A stretch of 64,000 nt of DNA from Naumovozyma dairenensis CBS 421 (lineage: Eukaryota; Ascomycota; Saccharomycetes; Saccharomycetales; Saccharomycetaceae), in NCBI RefSeq assembly GCF_000227115.2, contig NC_016485.2, forward strand, positions 186,001-250,000, given 5' to 3'. The notes beneath the pieces are model-generated. The model was not told where the DNA came from. It saw only the letters and a list, made by a program, of their open reading frames with translations, and ran no database searches. Below are positions 22,201 through 31,098 of this stretch, piece by piece (position 1 is the stretch's first letter; each line of letters begins with the position of its first letter). A program made the translations under genes and the position numbers.

Positions 22201-22385
22201 GATGCGGATAGAAATCCACTGACATATGACCTACCTAAATAATTACTTGTATCACTCATGTTTCCTAGGGTTACAGTAGGGCCACCGTTTGGTTGTTGTA
22301 AAATTTGAGGATCTTGATTTTGTAATCCTAATGATACCGATATTGTATCTGAAATGGAATGCCTGTTGTTTTTTTGTCTCCTCAT
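19221..22385 (-). CDS. VSB1: Vacuolar SulP-family transporter with STAS and cNMP-like domains (Vsb1)
   Basis: Homologue of YGR125W (1036 residues), a vacuolar-membrane protein needed for storing basic amino acids. Product 1054 residues. Residues 1-225 are hydrophilic, Asn/Ser-rich and acidic with a basic RRRTSAYQSIRHR patch. About 230-660 hold ten or more hydrophobic segments with a SulP/SLC26 pattern. About 690-810 form a STAS domain (YLILDFKNI, DYSAAEGF). About 930-1030 resemble a cyclic-nucleotide-binding fold (FFFIVESGILKA, CYGKILG). It ends YTLVSA. ATG at 22385. Known substrate data concern the S. cerevisiae protein; transport chemistry here is inferred. It is the last gene of the unbroken syntenic block: ASN2 and PPT1, next in S. 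cerevisiae, are absent. Confidence 0.94.
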   Translation of the reverse strand: MRRQKNNRHSISDTISVSLGLQNQDPQILQQPNGGPTVTLGNMSDTSNYLGRSYVSGFLSASPAINHDNNNNTLPIANQHLNKSIHASQNLHRQTAAISEDFNNDPTFEDDINMKEYISNLEDDATGNNGKRYTAYYIDNEDRIDNILTEEAEPVTDFYPQDENSRLLLSPIPSDSLLAGENLLPSISEQEQETAQRRRTSAYQSIRHRNSESTEYSSIPTWRKYIATPSEIIQYLPASILGLLLTILDALSYGMIIFPITEPIFSHLGPTGISMFYISTIISQSIFSGGWSSFPCGIGSEMIEVTPFFHTMAFAIKDALPEGSNDDIITTTLFCYVISSMLTGLTFYSLGKLHLGKIVGFFPRHILIGCIGGVGYFLIITGIEVSTRVAKFQYTIPFITHLFTDVVTLWQWLLPTLLTVILIIAQKCAQNSLVLPSFYILTLILFHFMVAIIPSLSLNQLRDSGWIFPQAATDSKWYDHYKLFNLHKVHWTLILKQIPTMLALTFFGILHVPINVPALAMSLQMDRYDVDKELIAHGVSNFVSGMFGSIQNYLVYTNSVLFIRAGADSALAGHILIVLTIIIMIIGPVIISFIPICIVGSLIFLLGYELLVEALVDPLGKISKFEYITIVIIVFTMGIFDFVLGVIVGILIACFSFLIDSTKLQTINGEFDGTVAKSTVYRDLIQTKFLNGIGEQIYVLKLQNLLFFGTIISIEEKIDKLLEISDMDSSKHRIKYLILDFKNINADNIDYSAAEGFNRIKRFTQTKRIRLIISSIRERDHIYNAFNNVGLLEGVELFNDLNSALEWCENEFLFKYKTLREKTRQKRKNKIDINLAITNGNPTEERNMHLEIPRNIMSLPMNTPRNNQMLSVAQNVFRNEEQAAKALKQQFKNEPSVLPLLLFVLKQYRPRIVSNDKSIEEKEIKFWSQLCPYLSERFLVAQSTLKHNNNFFFIVESGILKATFTLPSGTLYETMSNRTCYGKILGSNNETTVLNEQDLTIKTETDCNLWVIDMDALTRMRAENLELYIELVLLIMSIRDTRFKELLGYTLVSA

Positions 22386-23679
22386 ATTTGGGTCTTATCG
22401 CTTAAAAATAGATAGAGATGACTATGACTCTTTTCGCTTCCCTTTTTAAGTTAAAGCAATGTTATCGAGCCTTGTGAAAGATATAAACGGTTACTTCTTA
22501 GATAAAATTTTGCAGTGGAGTAAACCTGAATATACACTAATCGGAAAAAATGAAGAGGATAATGTTATATTATATTATTATATAGTGTATAGATACTTTT
22601 GTTTTTACTCTGAACATTCCAGATTTGACTGTTATATAATGCTTTCTATAAACATTTCACTATCAACGTCGATGTTGCTGCTGCCGCCTGGCGGTGCCGG
22701 AGAAATTCTCAGTGGTTTATCGCAGTTTTTTGGGTGTGGGCTCCGGATGTCCCCAATGTGTGTGCGTCCATTTGTCTTCTGTTGATAACCAAGATCTTGA
22801 ATAAGTGGGTATGTTAGATGGTCATGGATACGTACGTACGTAGAGAAGGTGGCTATGGAGCAAGGGTGTCTGCTTCCTCATCAACTGGACTCTCATCTGG
22901 TTAGACAGAGTGTGGCTTATCTATTGAGCTCCGTAGACTTAAGCTTAATACCTGTTTTACCAACCAATGCCCGAGTGGTACGAACGTCTACTGAAATTAT
23001 AAAGGAAGATCTTGAAGTGACGCTAAATCTTCACTTGGAAACAGTAAGATCTGATATGTTTAAGTAAGAACGTGTCTACACGTAAAATGGAGTATGTAAT
23101 CGTTACATAAAGAAGTTTTGAAAAAGAATCAGAATTTTCTAATTGAGCGTCCTTGAATCATTCGTGAGAATGTAACAAGATCAATTTTCTGCGCAGGAAC
23201 CGCTTTCTCCATTAAAACCTCGAGTGTATGTTCAAACACACCTCGAGAAAGAATTGTTCGATTAAATATACGCAAATAATATCATCCTCTTCTTTTAAAA
23301 CTTGGAAGGTCATGGTTTCTTTTAAAAGGAAACCATTTAGCAAGAAAACCAAGAAAACCAAGAAAGGGTAAACAATAAAACAATTCGAAAAAGCTGTTCC
23401 ATTTTTATACTTTTTTTTTCGCGACAGATTTTTCCATATGTAACAATGCGGGTAACCCCTTCTATTCAGTAATTGGTGATAATTGAAATTTAAAATTAGG
23501 GTCCCTGTATAAAATATGAAATGTCAAACGACATATTCTCTCAATAAGGGCCCTGCTTACTTATTTAGTAATGTCAATAGACTTTTGTTGGTCTTTTGGC
23601 ATTCTTATAGAGGACAGAAGTTATTAATGCACCTAAAAAATTTGGAAGTAACTGGAATATCACAGATGCAAAAAATATA
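22386..23679. other. VSB1 upstream region at a synteny break
   Basis: 1.3 kb without a recognisable gene. Short open frames at 22459-22785 and 22849-23067 have no coding character. Visible are an imperfect G/C palindrome (CCGCCTGGCGG, near 22682), a CTCGAG-centred inverted repeat near 23220-23245 and short repeats AAGAAAACC near 23340-23362. No remains of ASN2 or PPT1 were recognised. Confidence 0.45.
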
Positions 23680-23753
23680 TGGTCTCTAGCGGGATCGAAC
23701 CGCTGATCCCCGCGTTATTAGCACGGTGCCTTAACCAACTGGGCCAAGAGACC
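23680..23753 (-). tRNA. tRNA-Ile (AAT anticodon)
   Basis: 74-nt cloverleaf with 7-bp acceptor stem GGTCTCT/AGAGACC and discriminator A, A box starting TGGCCCAGTTGG, B box GGTTCGATCCC, anticodon AAT (wobble A read as inosine), no intron. It looks the same as the S. cerevisiae tI(AAU) sequence as I remember it. An A6 run just to the left (T6 on the coding strand) is the Pol III terminator. Confidence 0.98.
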
Positions 23754-23990
23754 TGTTTTTCTTGATTTTGGGGTCATCATAGCTTTAGTAATAGATTATA
23801 TCCAACCATATGCTTATTGTTTTAACAACCCTTAATTCACTGACGGTTATAATCCATGCGGGAAAAAGATATTGTTGCACAGTATTTTGTTCATCTACTC
23901 AAAACTAATTGATTACGTCTGAAGTCACTTTAAAAGCTATCATAGAGAGGCCTAAAAGCTTGAGCGAAAAATCTGCTACCCATACTAAGA

Positions 23991-24135
23991 TGCTCGAAAG
24001 GTACTATTAATATTCTATGATAAAGATCTAGATCTAGACATCCAGTTTGGTACGACGTCTTCTATAACAGACACGAACTGATTACCAAATATGGAAGGAA
24101 CGCGAAGGAATACCGGCAGAATGATATATATAAAT
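23991..24135 (+). mobile_element. LTR fragment, family B (5' part)
   Basis: Begins TGCTCGAAAGG and continues with the family-B order also seen at 52766 and 54099: TACTATTAATATTCTATG, then AGACATCCAGTTTGGTAC, GACACGAACTGATTACC and GGAACGCG. Similarity fades after about 24135 and no CCGAGCG end is found, so it is partial or decayed. It lies between tRNA-Ile and the gypsy relic. Confidence 0.75.
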
Positions 24136-24299
24136 GTATTATTATATATGAAGTGTACATAAAGTAGTCTATCATTCTTATTTTTCTTGTTCGACAGGTT
24201 TCACTAAAATCCTATTTGTTTCGCGTAGTCACATAATAATAATAATAATAAATGTCCATATTGGATATAGTATCTTACTACTAGTTAATATATACAAAC

Positions 24300-26160
24300 A
24301 GTAAGTTTCAATTATTTCTTTTTTCAACATTGCCAAGTCTTTGGGATAAAATTACATAGGTAATTGACAAAACAAATAAACTTAACTATACCTTCACGAT
24401 TTAATGGTAACTTTCATTCTTGGATGCTATTAATCCTTTCATCATCGATAGTAATAAGATTATAAACTTATATTATAGCCTAGAATTGAGGGCAAGTTTT
24501 AACTTTGGTTTACTAACAGACAAACACCATGCTTGTCTTATTGTTCAAATAGATGATTGAGAACTTTGAATGTTCATTGTAATCGGCAGATGCCAGTACA
24601 ATTATACTGTCGTCGTAATAATAGTGGATAACAGTAGAAGAGGGACGATTCAGTTCCTTAATCACATTTTGGATAAATTCTCCCCATCAATGTCTAACAG
24701 AAGCTAAACCATATGGCATACGAGTAAAACGATAAACACTAAATTCGGTAATAATACCAATTTTATCACCAGATAAAGGTATTTGTTGATATGCCTTACT
24801 TATATCGACAGCAGAAGATATTTAGTCTTCTTTGCGATTCAATAAAACCACATTGTATCAATTGTATGTTTGTCTCTTCGTTATCAATTGTCTGAAAAAT
24901 TTGGAAGAGCAAACAAATGTTACAACCAATCCAAGAGTGCCAGGGGAGATAATTTCTATAAATGAAACGAGTACGATAGATATTTCAGAAAGTATGGATT
25001 GTGTAGGAATGGGACGTGCAGTGTACTGAACATGTTTATTAACTTTACGGAAATCAGTAATTATACAGACTTTCGTAGAAGTCTGCTTTAATGGAAAACA
25101 GGACTTAAGGCAACAATTTCCTCGGGTCTAATAGGAACTAATAAACCATTAGCAAGAGATTGTTCAATGTAAATCTTTAAGGCATTTTTTAATTCGCCAC
25201 TAGTAAAGTAAGCTTTGGGTTTGGTATATTCAATGCCGTGCAATGCGACTGGAGCCACATAGGTGTGTGTCCGAGAGAGGTAAGGGGTAACAGAGTAAAC
25301 AGAGGGATAGAGGGACTGATGTTGTTCTATAGTACTGACTTTAGTATCTTGTAAAATATTTGGGTAGTAGAGATGGAGTCTATGGTAGAAATATCGGTAT
25401 ATATTCATGATTATTGGTTAATTGATAATTTAATTCACGGAGAAGTGGTTTACCAATAATAATTTGATGAAGTCGTTGAGAAATCAAAGAAAACCATTTC
25501 GTGACTTGTTGGATAGTTCTAATTGAATAGGAGGATCGTGATTTTCCTATAGATAAGAATAGATAAAATGGCGTCAACACCGGAGTCAAGGACTAAGAGA
25601 GACGGGTTAGTGTTCGTCTGGCCTCGCTAATATATTGTTCAGTGCAAATAGCGGAATGTCGTGAATGTGATCCGGATTAGAAGTAGCAGCAGTTTCGGGT
25701 TCGGATGTAACTATATCATAGTCATAATCGGTATCAGATTCATAATTGATAGAAGAATCAAAGGCATCAGGATCTCTATCAAGTTTTATTCTATTTAACT
25801 TGGAACTTTGACGATCTTTTTGGTGATGTTTTGTTACGATACATAATTAGTACATTGACAGGTAGTACAATAACCAGGGATAGCATATTGCAAATTCTTC
25901 TTGTTTAAGTAGTACTTACAGGAGAAAATTGGGACAATAGTAGCGACGGTGGTATGGTTTCTGAACATGAGAATGTCCAAGAGCCAAAAGATTGCGATTA
26001 TTCAATGGTTTTTCTGGAATAATAGTATGAGATGGAATTTCATTGTTAATATATTGGAAAAGCTCATGGATAAGCTTGGGGTTGACGGAATACACTTCTT
26101 AAAGGCAGAGAGATTAATATTTAAGCTTCTTACGGAATGTATGACTGTTCTTCCGTAGGC
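24300..26160 (-). pseudogene. Decayed Ty3/gypsy-type retrotransposon, gag-pol relic
   Basis: Reading the minus strand from right to left, pieces in several frames resemble an LTR-retrotransposon polyprotein: a possible gag tail (HVQKPYHRRYYCPN, near 25960), an aspartic protease active site (LLVLDSGVDAILS, near 25580), reverse transcriptase blocks DFRKVNKH (near 25050) and AVDISKAYQQIPL (near 24790), RMPYGLAS (near 24710), the catalytic YYDD (near 24610), and the connection motif FVNYLCNFIP (near 24380). Protease followed closely by RT, with no integrase between, is the gypsy/Ty3 order and not copia/Ty1. Frameshifts and stops make it inactive. No integrase region is left; the sequence stops being recognisable near the family-B LTR fragment. 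Confidence 0.85.
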
Positions 26161-26179
26161 ACATAATTTAGTTATTATC

Positions 26180-26420
26180 ATAATTATGGCGTACGACAAT
26201 GCTAATGAAGTAATAAATTAGCTAAGCAATAAATTCTGGAAGGTCATCTAATTCCCGTTGAGGTCATAGCATGCTTAAAACAAACCTCATAAATACTTGC
26301 GTGCCATTCAGCTTAATTCGATAAAGGAATCTCGATTATAATTCACAAATATTTTACAGTTATGACAGTGTAGATACGTAACGTAGTTCGAAACATTCCA
26401 ACGAACATAACACATACCTT
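26180..26420 (-). mobile_element. LTR fragment, family C, probable 5' LTR of the gypsy relic
   Basis: On the minus strand it matches, block by block, the repeats at 43300 and 47270: TTTCGAACTACGTTACG, GAATTATAATCGAG, CGAATTAAGCTGAATGGCACGCAAGTA, then GTTTTAAGCATGC and GCCATAATTATG. It lies directly upstream of the relic's gag side in the same orientation, so it is probably its 5' LTR, with an internal deletion relative to the 47-kb copy. Ends are approximate. Confidence 0.6.
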
Positions 26421-26558
26421 TTAGTATCTGCTACATCAAAACAACCTTCCAGGATTAGAATTTTCAAATAGTTTACGGAATATGCAATTTATTTAATTAA
26501 TATCGATGACATTATATTTGTTTGTTATGGGTAAACAATCCGGTAAGCCTAGAAAAAG

Positions 26559-27770
26559 TTAGAAATAGTTTGTTTGTTGTCCATGCTTAATCACAATGTT
26601 TCCTTCCTGCACTAGTTTATTATTGTGGAATACCCATTTTGTTCCATTAAGATCCGGTATTTTACCTCTTGGGAAGAATCTTTCCAGTTTTGTTCTGTCA
26701 TTTTCTACTGGTTTAAAGGATAATTTTTCATTTGTAATATTATATCTATAACGTAATAAGGTTATCAACGGTATAACAAAATCATCTAAACTATCTTGTA
26801 AGACCGGAATCAATGTATTGTTATTATTATTCTTCCCCGTTTTCGTACCATAATTTGTTATTTTGGAATCCATCCTTAATGGATTTTTTTTACTTTGAAT
26901 TTTCAGTTTAAAGATGTCTTTCTTTTTAATTGTCTTTTCATTTAATATTGTAGTATTCAATTCTGACAACGGAATGATTCCAGATAACGATTTAATTGAT
27001 TGCTCGAGCATGCCAATTGCAATCCCACATTCATCATTGTTATATTGATCCATCGATAATAATAAAAACGTCAGACTATCCAGGTAATAACCTAAGGCAG
27101 TAGTCAATAGTAATGATTTGAATTCCTTCTTATTATGTTGAAAAAGTAATTCTCGACAACCAATACATATTTTAGCGTAAAATGAACTATTTGATGCTAA
27201 TTCTCTCAAATCTTCTTCTTGGAAATCCAAAATTGCATCATTTTTCTCGTTATAGATTTTTGACCTCAATTTCGAAAGCGATAAAACAATTATACTTAAT
27301 TGTTGTAATAACTTAAACTCTAAAGATAATTGGTTCATGAGTTCATAATATTTGGAATGATATTGGAACTTATTTATTAGACTAGATAAATAATCCAGTA
27401 TTCCGAGACCGTTTTTCAAATAACATCCACTTTTCGACCATAATGTGGAACTTAAATCAGGTGTATCGTAAGCTCTTTGTAATAGGTTTAAAATTATATT
27501 TTCATGATAAAATGCAATATCAATTAGAATCTCTATTGTTTCATCCAATAAAGTATTGACTGATAATTCTTGTGGGATTTCATCAGCATGAATATATGTG
27601 AGCAGGATGTTACCATATTCGAAAAATGTATCAATCGCTAATAAAGCATCGATTTTTTTAGCAGAATGAGCATCTAACAATTTAATACAGCGTTCTCGTA
27701 GCAAGATGCCATCGGATGTTAAGCATTTTTGTAGGGCTGATTTTTTTGTCAATTGTAATGGTAACTCCAT
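26559..27770 (-). CDS. YGR122W: PalC-like BRO1-domain protein (YGR122W homologue)
   Basis: Homologue of YGR122W (402 residues), a BRO1-domain protein thought to act like Aspergillus PalC in the ESCRT-linked Rim101 alkaline-pH pathway. The ATG at 27770 (MELPLQ) gives 403 residues. The frame continues upstream to a non-ATG codon at 27884 through a Phe/Leu-rich stretch derived from an AAAAT repeat, which is rejected as N-terminus. The helical body, the ALGYYLDSLTFLLLS segment and the ending FPRGKIPDLNGTKWVF are the visible features. It lies between two tRNA genes, with ASN2/PPT1 missing on one side and MEP1 on the other. Confidence 0.86.
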   Translation of the reverse strand: MELPLQLTKKSALQKCLTSDGILLRERCIKLLDAHSAKKIDALLAIDTFFEYGNILLTYIHADEIPQELSVNTLLDETIEILIDIAFYHENIILNLLQRAYDTPDLSSTLWSKSGCYLKNGLGILDYLSSLINKFQYHSKYYELMNQLSLEFKLLQQLSIIVLSLSKLRSKIYNEKNDAILDFQEEDLRELASNSSFYAKICIGCRELLFQHNKKEFKSLLLTTALGYYLDSLTFLLLSMDQYNNDECGIAIGMLEQSIKSLSGIIPLSELNTTILNEKTIKKKDIFKLKIQSKKNPLRMDSKITNYGTKTGKNNNNNTLIPVLQDSLDDFVIPLITLLRYRYNITNEKLSFKPVENDRTKLERFFPRGKIPDLNGTKWVFHNNKLVQEGNIVIKHGQQTNYF

Positions 27771-28013
27771 GTTATATATAGGACGGTTAAAACAGAATAT
27801 ACAGCACAGTTCTACAACTTTAAGTACTTGCAGAAAAAATAAAATAAAATAAAATAAAACAAAGAAAAGAAAAGAAATACCCAACCACCTTTAGAATGTT
27901 CTACTTATTTGTTTGAACGTAGGTACTATTCATACTAATATTAGAACAGCGTTTGTACAAAGAAAGAAGACAGAAAAATTATTAGTTCGGTAAAAATAAA
28001 ATTAAAAATAAAT

Positions 28014-28087
28014 CGACCCCAGTGAGGATTGAACTCACGATCTTGCGATTAACAGTCGCACGCCTTAACCAGCTTGGCCATGGAGTC
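28014..28087 (-). tRNA. tRNA-Asn (GTT anticodon)
   Basis: 74-nt cloverleaf beginning GACTCCATGGCCAAG and ending CTCACTGGGGTCG, anticodon GTT in CTGTTAATC, B box GAGTTCAATCC, no intron. A-rich sequence to the left supplies the Pol III T-run. It lies between the YGR122W homologue and COG2. Confidence 0.97.
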
Positions 28088-28313
28088 GTATTTTCTTGTG
28101 GAAATTTTCTACTAGCTCAGTCCTTGAAATGGTATCACAATCATGAGAAACAACTATGCTTTAATTAACAATTGTAATAGAAGACTACTTAGTAGAAGTG
28201 AATCTGGCATCTTTCTATAGAACCATGAAGAATATCTCGTTATATACGCAGTGTGTGTGTGTTGGTTGGTAACCACAATATGAACTAATCTGTACAAAAC
28301 AAATAAGAAGAAT

Positions 28314-29105
28314 ATGGACTTTTTAAAGGATGAGGATCTGACTCTCGACTTGCCCAACGTCACTGAAATTTCAAGAGATCTTTTCGAAGATGAGTCTGAA
28401 AAACTAATCGAATTACAAAAGGAAGATCCAAATAAGACATTCGACGTGGATGAATTCCTTATCAAGAATAATTTCCATTACGTACCGTTAGACACTCTTA
28501 TTAGAGACTTATCATCATTGTCTGAAGAAGTAATCGATGCCCTTTTCGGACAAGTGAATGCTGATTATGATGAATATTTGAAATTTTGTCAAATTTATTC
28601 AAAGGATGAAGCAGAAAACGAAACGATATTAGACTTACAACAAACTAGACTGGAATTGAAAAACTTTATCTCTCACTTGGAACAATTGACCTCCAGGGAT
28701 ATTGCCAGAACACAAGAGGTCGTTTCCGATACTTTGGAATACTTGGAAAGACTAGATCATATACAAATTCTTTTAAATAATCATTCTAACATTCTGGAAA
28801 TAATAACATTGGGGAAACAGTTAAGCAAGACATTACATGGGGTATGTGGTATCGAACCATTGGAAGAATCGATTTCTGTGGAATTGACTCGACAATTGTT
28901 TATTTTGGTAACGAGAGCAAGAGAGTTGTTAGAGACATTAACGTCTTTGAATTCACCATATGTGCATCATCTACGAAATGAGTTTCAGGGATTAGTACAA
29001 GAATTCCAAATCTCTTTGAAGATCTTGACTAACAAATGTCTCGAAAATCCATCTGAATGTCCAGAACTTTCAAAATTGTTAGTTGAGATTTCTCAAGCAG
29101 CTTAA
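28314..29105 (+). CDS. COG2: COG complex subunit 2
   Basis: Essential lobe-A subunit of the conserved oligomeric Golgi tethering complex, which works in retrograde traffic within the Golgi. The product is 263 residues (262 in S. cerevisiae). It opens with the family N-terminus MDFLKDEDLTLDLP and a DVDEFLIKNNFHYVPLDTLIRDL-like segment, then is helical with heptad-like Leu/Glu patterns typical of CATCHR proteins. The start is an ATG at 28314. Position and strand match YGR120C, but MEP1 (YGR121C), its usual neighbour, is missing. Confidence 0.94.
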   Translation: MDFLKDEDLTLDLPNVTEISRDLFEDESEKLIELQKEDPNKTFDVDEFLIKNNFHYVPLDTLIRDLSSLSEEVIDALFGQVNADYDEYLKFCQIYSKDEAENETILDLQQTRLELKNFISHLEQLTSRDIARTQEVVSDTLEYLERLDHIQILLNNHSNILEIITLGKQLSKTLHGVCGIEPLEESISVELTRQLFILVTRARELLETLTSLNSPYVHHLRNEFQGLVQEFQISLKILTNKCLENPSECPELSKLLVEISQAA

Positions 29106-31098
29106 AGTATCATTGGGCGAAAAAATAGTAAATTAGATGGGATCATACCGATTCAAAAAGCTATGGGAGAGATATTTTAACTTCATGTATTGTAAATATA
29201 CACATCCTTTCCCAATAACGGACTTTATGAAGAAAAATGGGGTATAACAAACGAGGAATTTATGTTGTTGGTGCCACGAAACCGGATGTAATACTTGGAA
29301 ATGTTTCAAAATGTAATTACCATGAAAAAAAATTGACTAGGCATAAATACAAAAAAAAGCCAAGCAGAGTGAATATCTTATTTTGCATGAACACTGTTAC
29401 GTGATGAGGGTATGTATTATGATCTGTAATAATCGTATTTTCTTTCCATTTTTAATTAAAAAATTATTTTTATCAATAAAAAAACATGAGTTTTTTACTA
29501 TCCACTTATGCTGAGGATAGGTATCCTAACTGAGGATAAGCTCATACTGTATAGATTATTTTTCGTCCCATTTATATATTTTCTGTCGGCATTATATCTT
29601 ATTCTTGCAGTGACCATATTTCTATCAACATAGTTCTCAAAGAATTCTCCCAATTAGACACCAAGAAACTGGCGGCCGGTAATGCACCATTTATCTTGCT
29701 TATATACCCTATAGTTAGAAGCGTCTATGTGATGACTAGGTTTTCAATGCAAATTTTCATGTTGTCACCTTGTAGCTTTTGTTATGGCTCTCTACTATTT
29801 TCCTGTATACATTATTTTTTGACTTTGATGTAATATTTAATATATTATGTTACAAATATTGAAAGATCCTGATTTTGGTGTTGTTCATAAACAGCTAATA
29901 AAATATGAATTAGTGGCCTGAATCGCCCAAAATATAAACACAACAAAATAAAGGCGAATGCTACCAAGGTAAAAAACTCTTAAGAACAACAGCTAGTCTG
30001 GTAGTCAGATATACACTTTTAAATCAAAGTTAAAGATAGGTAGTTCAAGGATGCTGATAAAAAAACTTGCTTCCCGATTAGTAAACTCAGATCCTCCTGG
30101 AAACGTATGTAAAATACAAAACCACGTATAGATAACAAAGATAAATTGCAGTCCAGAATAAGTTTATAGAGTCTATTAAGTACAGTAAATAAATTTGAAG
30201 AGCATTCAAAATTTCTTTGCTTTGCTTCTATCTTTCAAACGTCAGGAATAACTCTATGGGATAACCATTTCAGGATGTAATATTTAACACGCCGGTGTAT
30301 ACCACATAATAAAAAAAAACAATAGAGCTTTGAGCACTTTTATTTTACTTCTTTGACCCTCTGTGGGAGACCTAATTGTTTAGGCAAGACAGGGAACAAA
30401 ATATCCCCAGGGAATTTCAGGAATAGGTTGGAAAGTTGCTGGAGATTCTAACGACCTTGCTGTTACTAACTTACAGGTGGTTCCATATACCATCGATAGA
30501 TAACAAGTACCTGATTGAACTTTTTGCCAAGTCATTTTTCCTGGATAATAATCTTTCTGGATATTCCTTTCTAATGTCTTCATCTCGAATTCGCAGTTTC
30601 TAGGTGTATACGTCAAACACATGTGATAGATGCGTCTCGATCTATGATATAATATAATATAATATAATAGCCATCCCAAAACTATGGAGGTAAATTGTTC
30701 TGGGAATCCAAACCCATATATACATATACTATATAATATTTTACCGTTCCATCTGGAATAATGACAATTTTTGAAGCATAGGTGAAGCATAGGTGAACAG
30801 ACCTGTCCACCACAGTCCACCACAGTCTGATGTTTCTAACCATATCCCTCTTCCCTAAGTCTGACGCTGTCGTCGTTTCATACGGCAGGCCTTCTCAATT
30901 TCCCAAAAAAGTTTTCTCAAAATTTATAATTTTAAACATAAACACTTGTAAAGAAACATTTATACAATAAAGAGCCGCGACAGTGAAAGTCATAAAAGGA
31001 AGGGAGGGAAGAAGCCATTCTCGAGCATCAATTCGTCATATAAAAAGGGCACCAAATATCAGCAATCCGTTCAATTCATATAATATTGCCACATAGTG
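29106..31098. other. 2-kb region between COG2 and NUP57
   Basis: Unusually long for two adjacent co-directional genes. It contains a perfect hairpin AGGATAGGTATCCT (29514-29527) with TGAGGATA repeated at 29512 and 29531, and a minus-strand open frame discussed separately. No tRNA or LTR is recognised. Confidence 0.5.
30380..30583 (-). CDS. Possible small hypothetical ORF
   Basis: An open frame of 67 codons from the ATG at 30583 (MKTLERN) to a stop at 30380. The frame is open further to a GTG at 30823, through sequence that looks less coding. The end has varied, protein-like composition (TFQPIPEIPWGYFVPCLA) not typical of AT-rich intergenic frames. I recognise no family. It may be a young gene, a remnant or chance. 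Confidence 0.25.
   Translation of the reverse strand: MKTLERNIQKDYYPGKMTWQKVQSGTCYLSMVYGTTCKLVTARSLESPATFQPIPEIPWGYFVPCLA

Noticed and set aside
22459..23067. Short frames upstream of VSB1 as remains of ASN2 or PPT1
   Set aside because: Neither shows glutamine amidotransferase or phosphatase motifs.
24832..25029. 65-codon plus-strand frame as a gene
   Set aside because: It lies antisense to the reverse-transcriptase relic, whose motifs on the minus strand explain the open frame.
27771..27884. Signal-peptide-like Phe/Leu N-terminus on the YGR122W homologue
   Set aside because: It is translated from an AAAAT repeat upstream of the ATG and from a non-ATG codon; the family is cytosolic.
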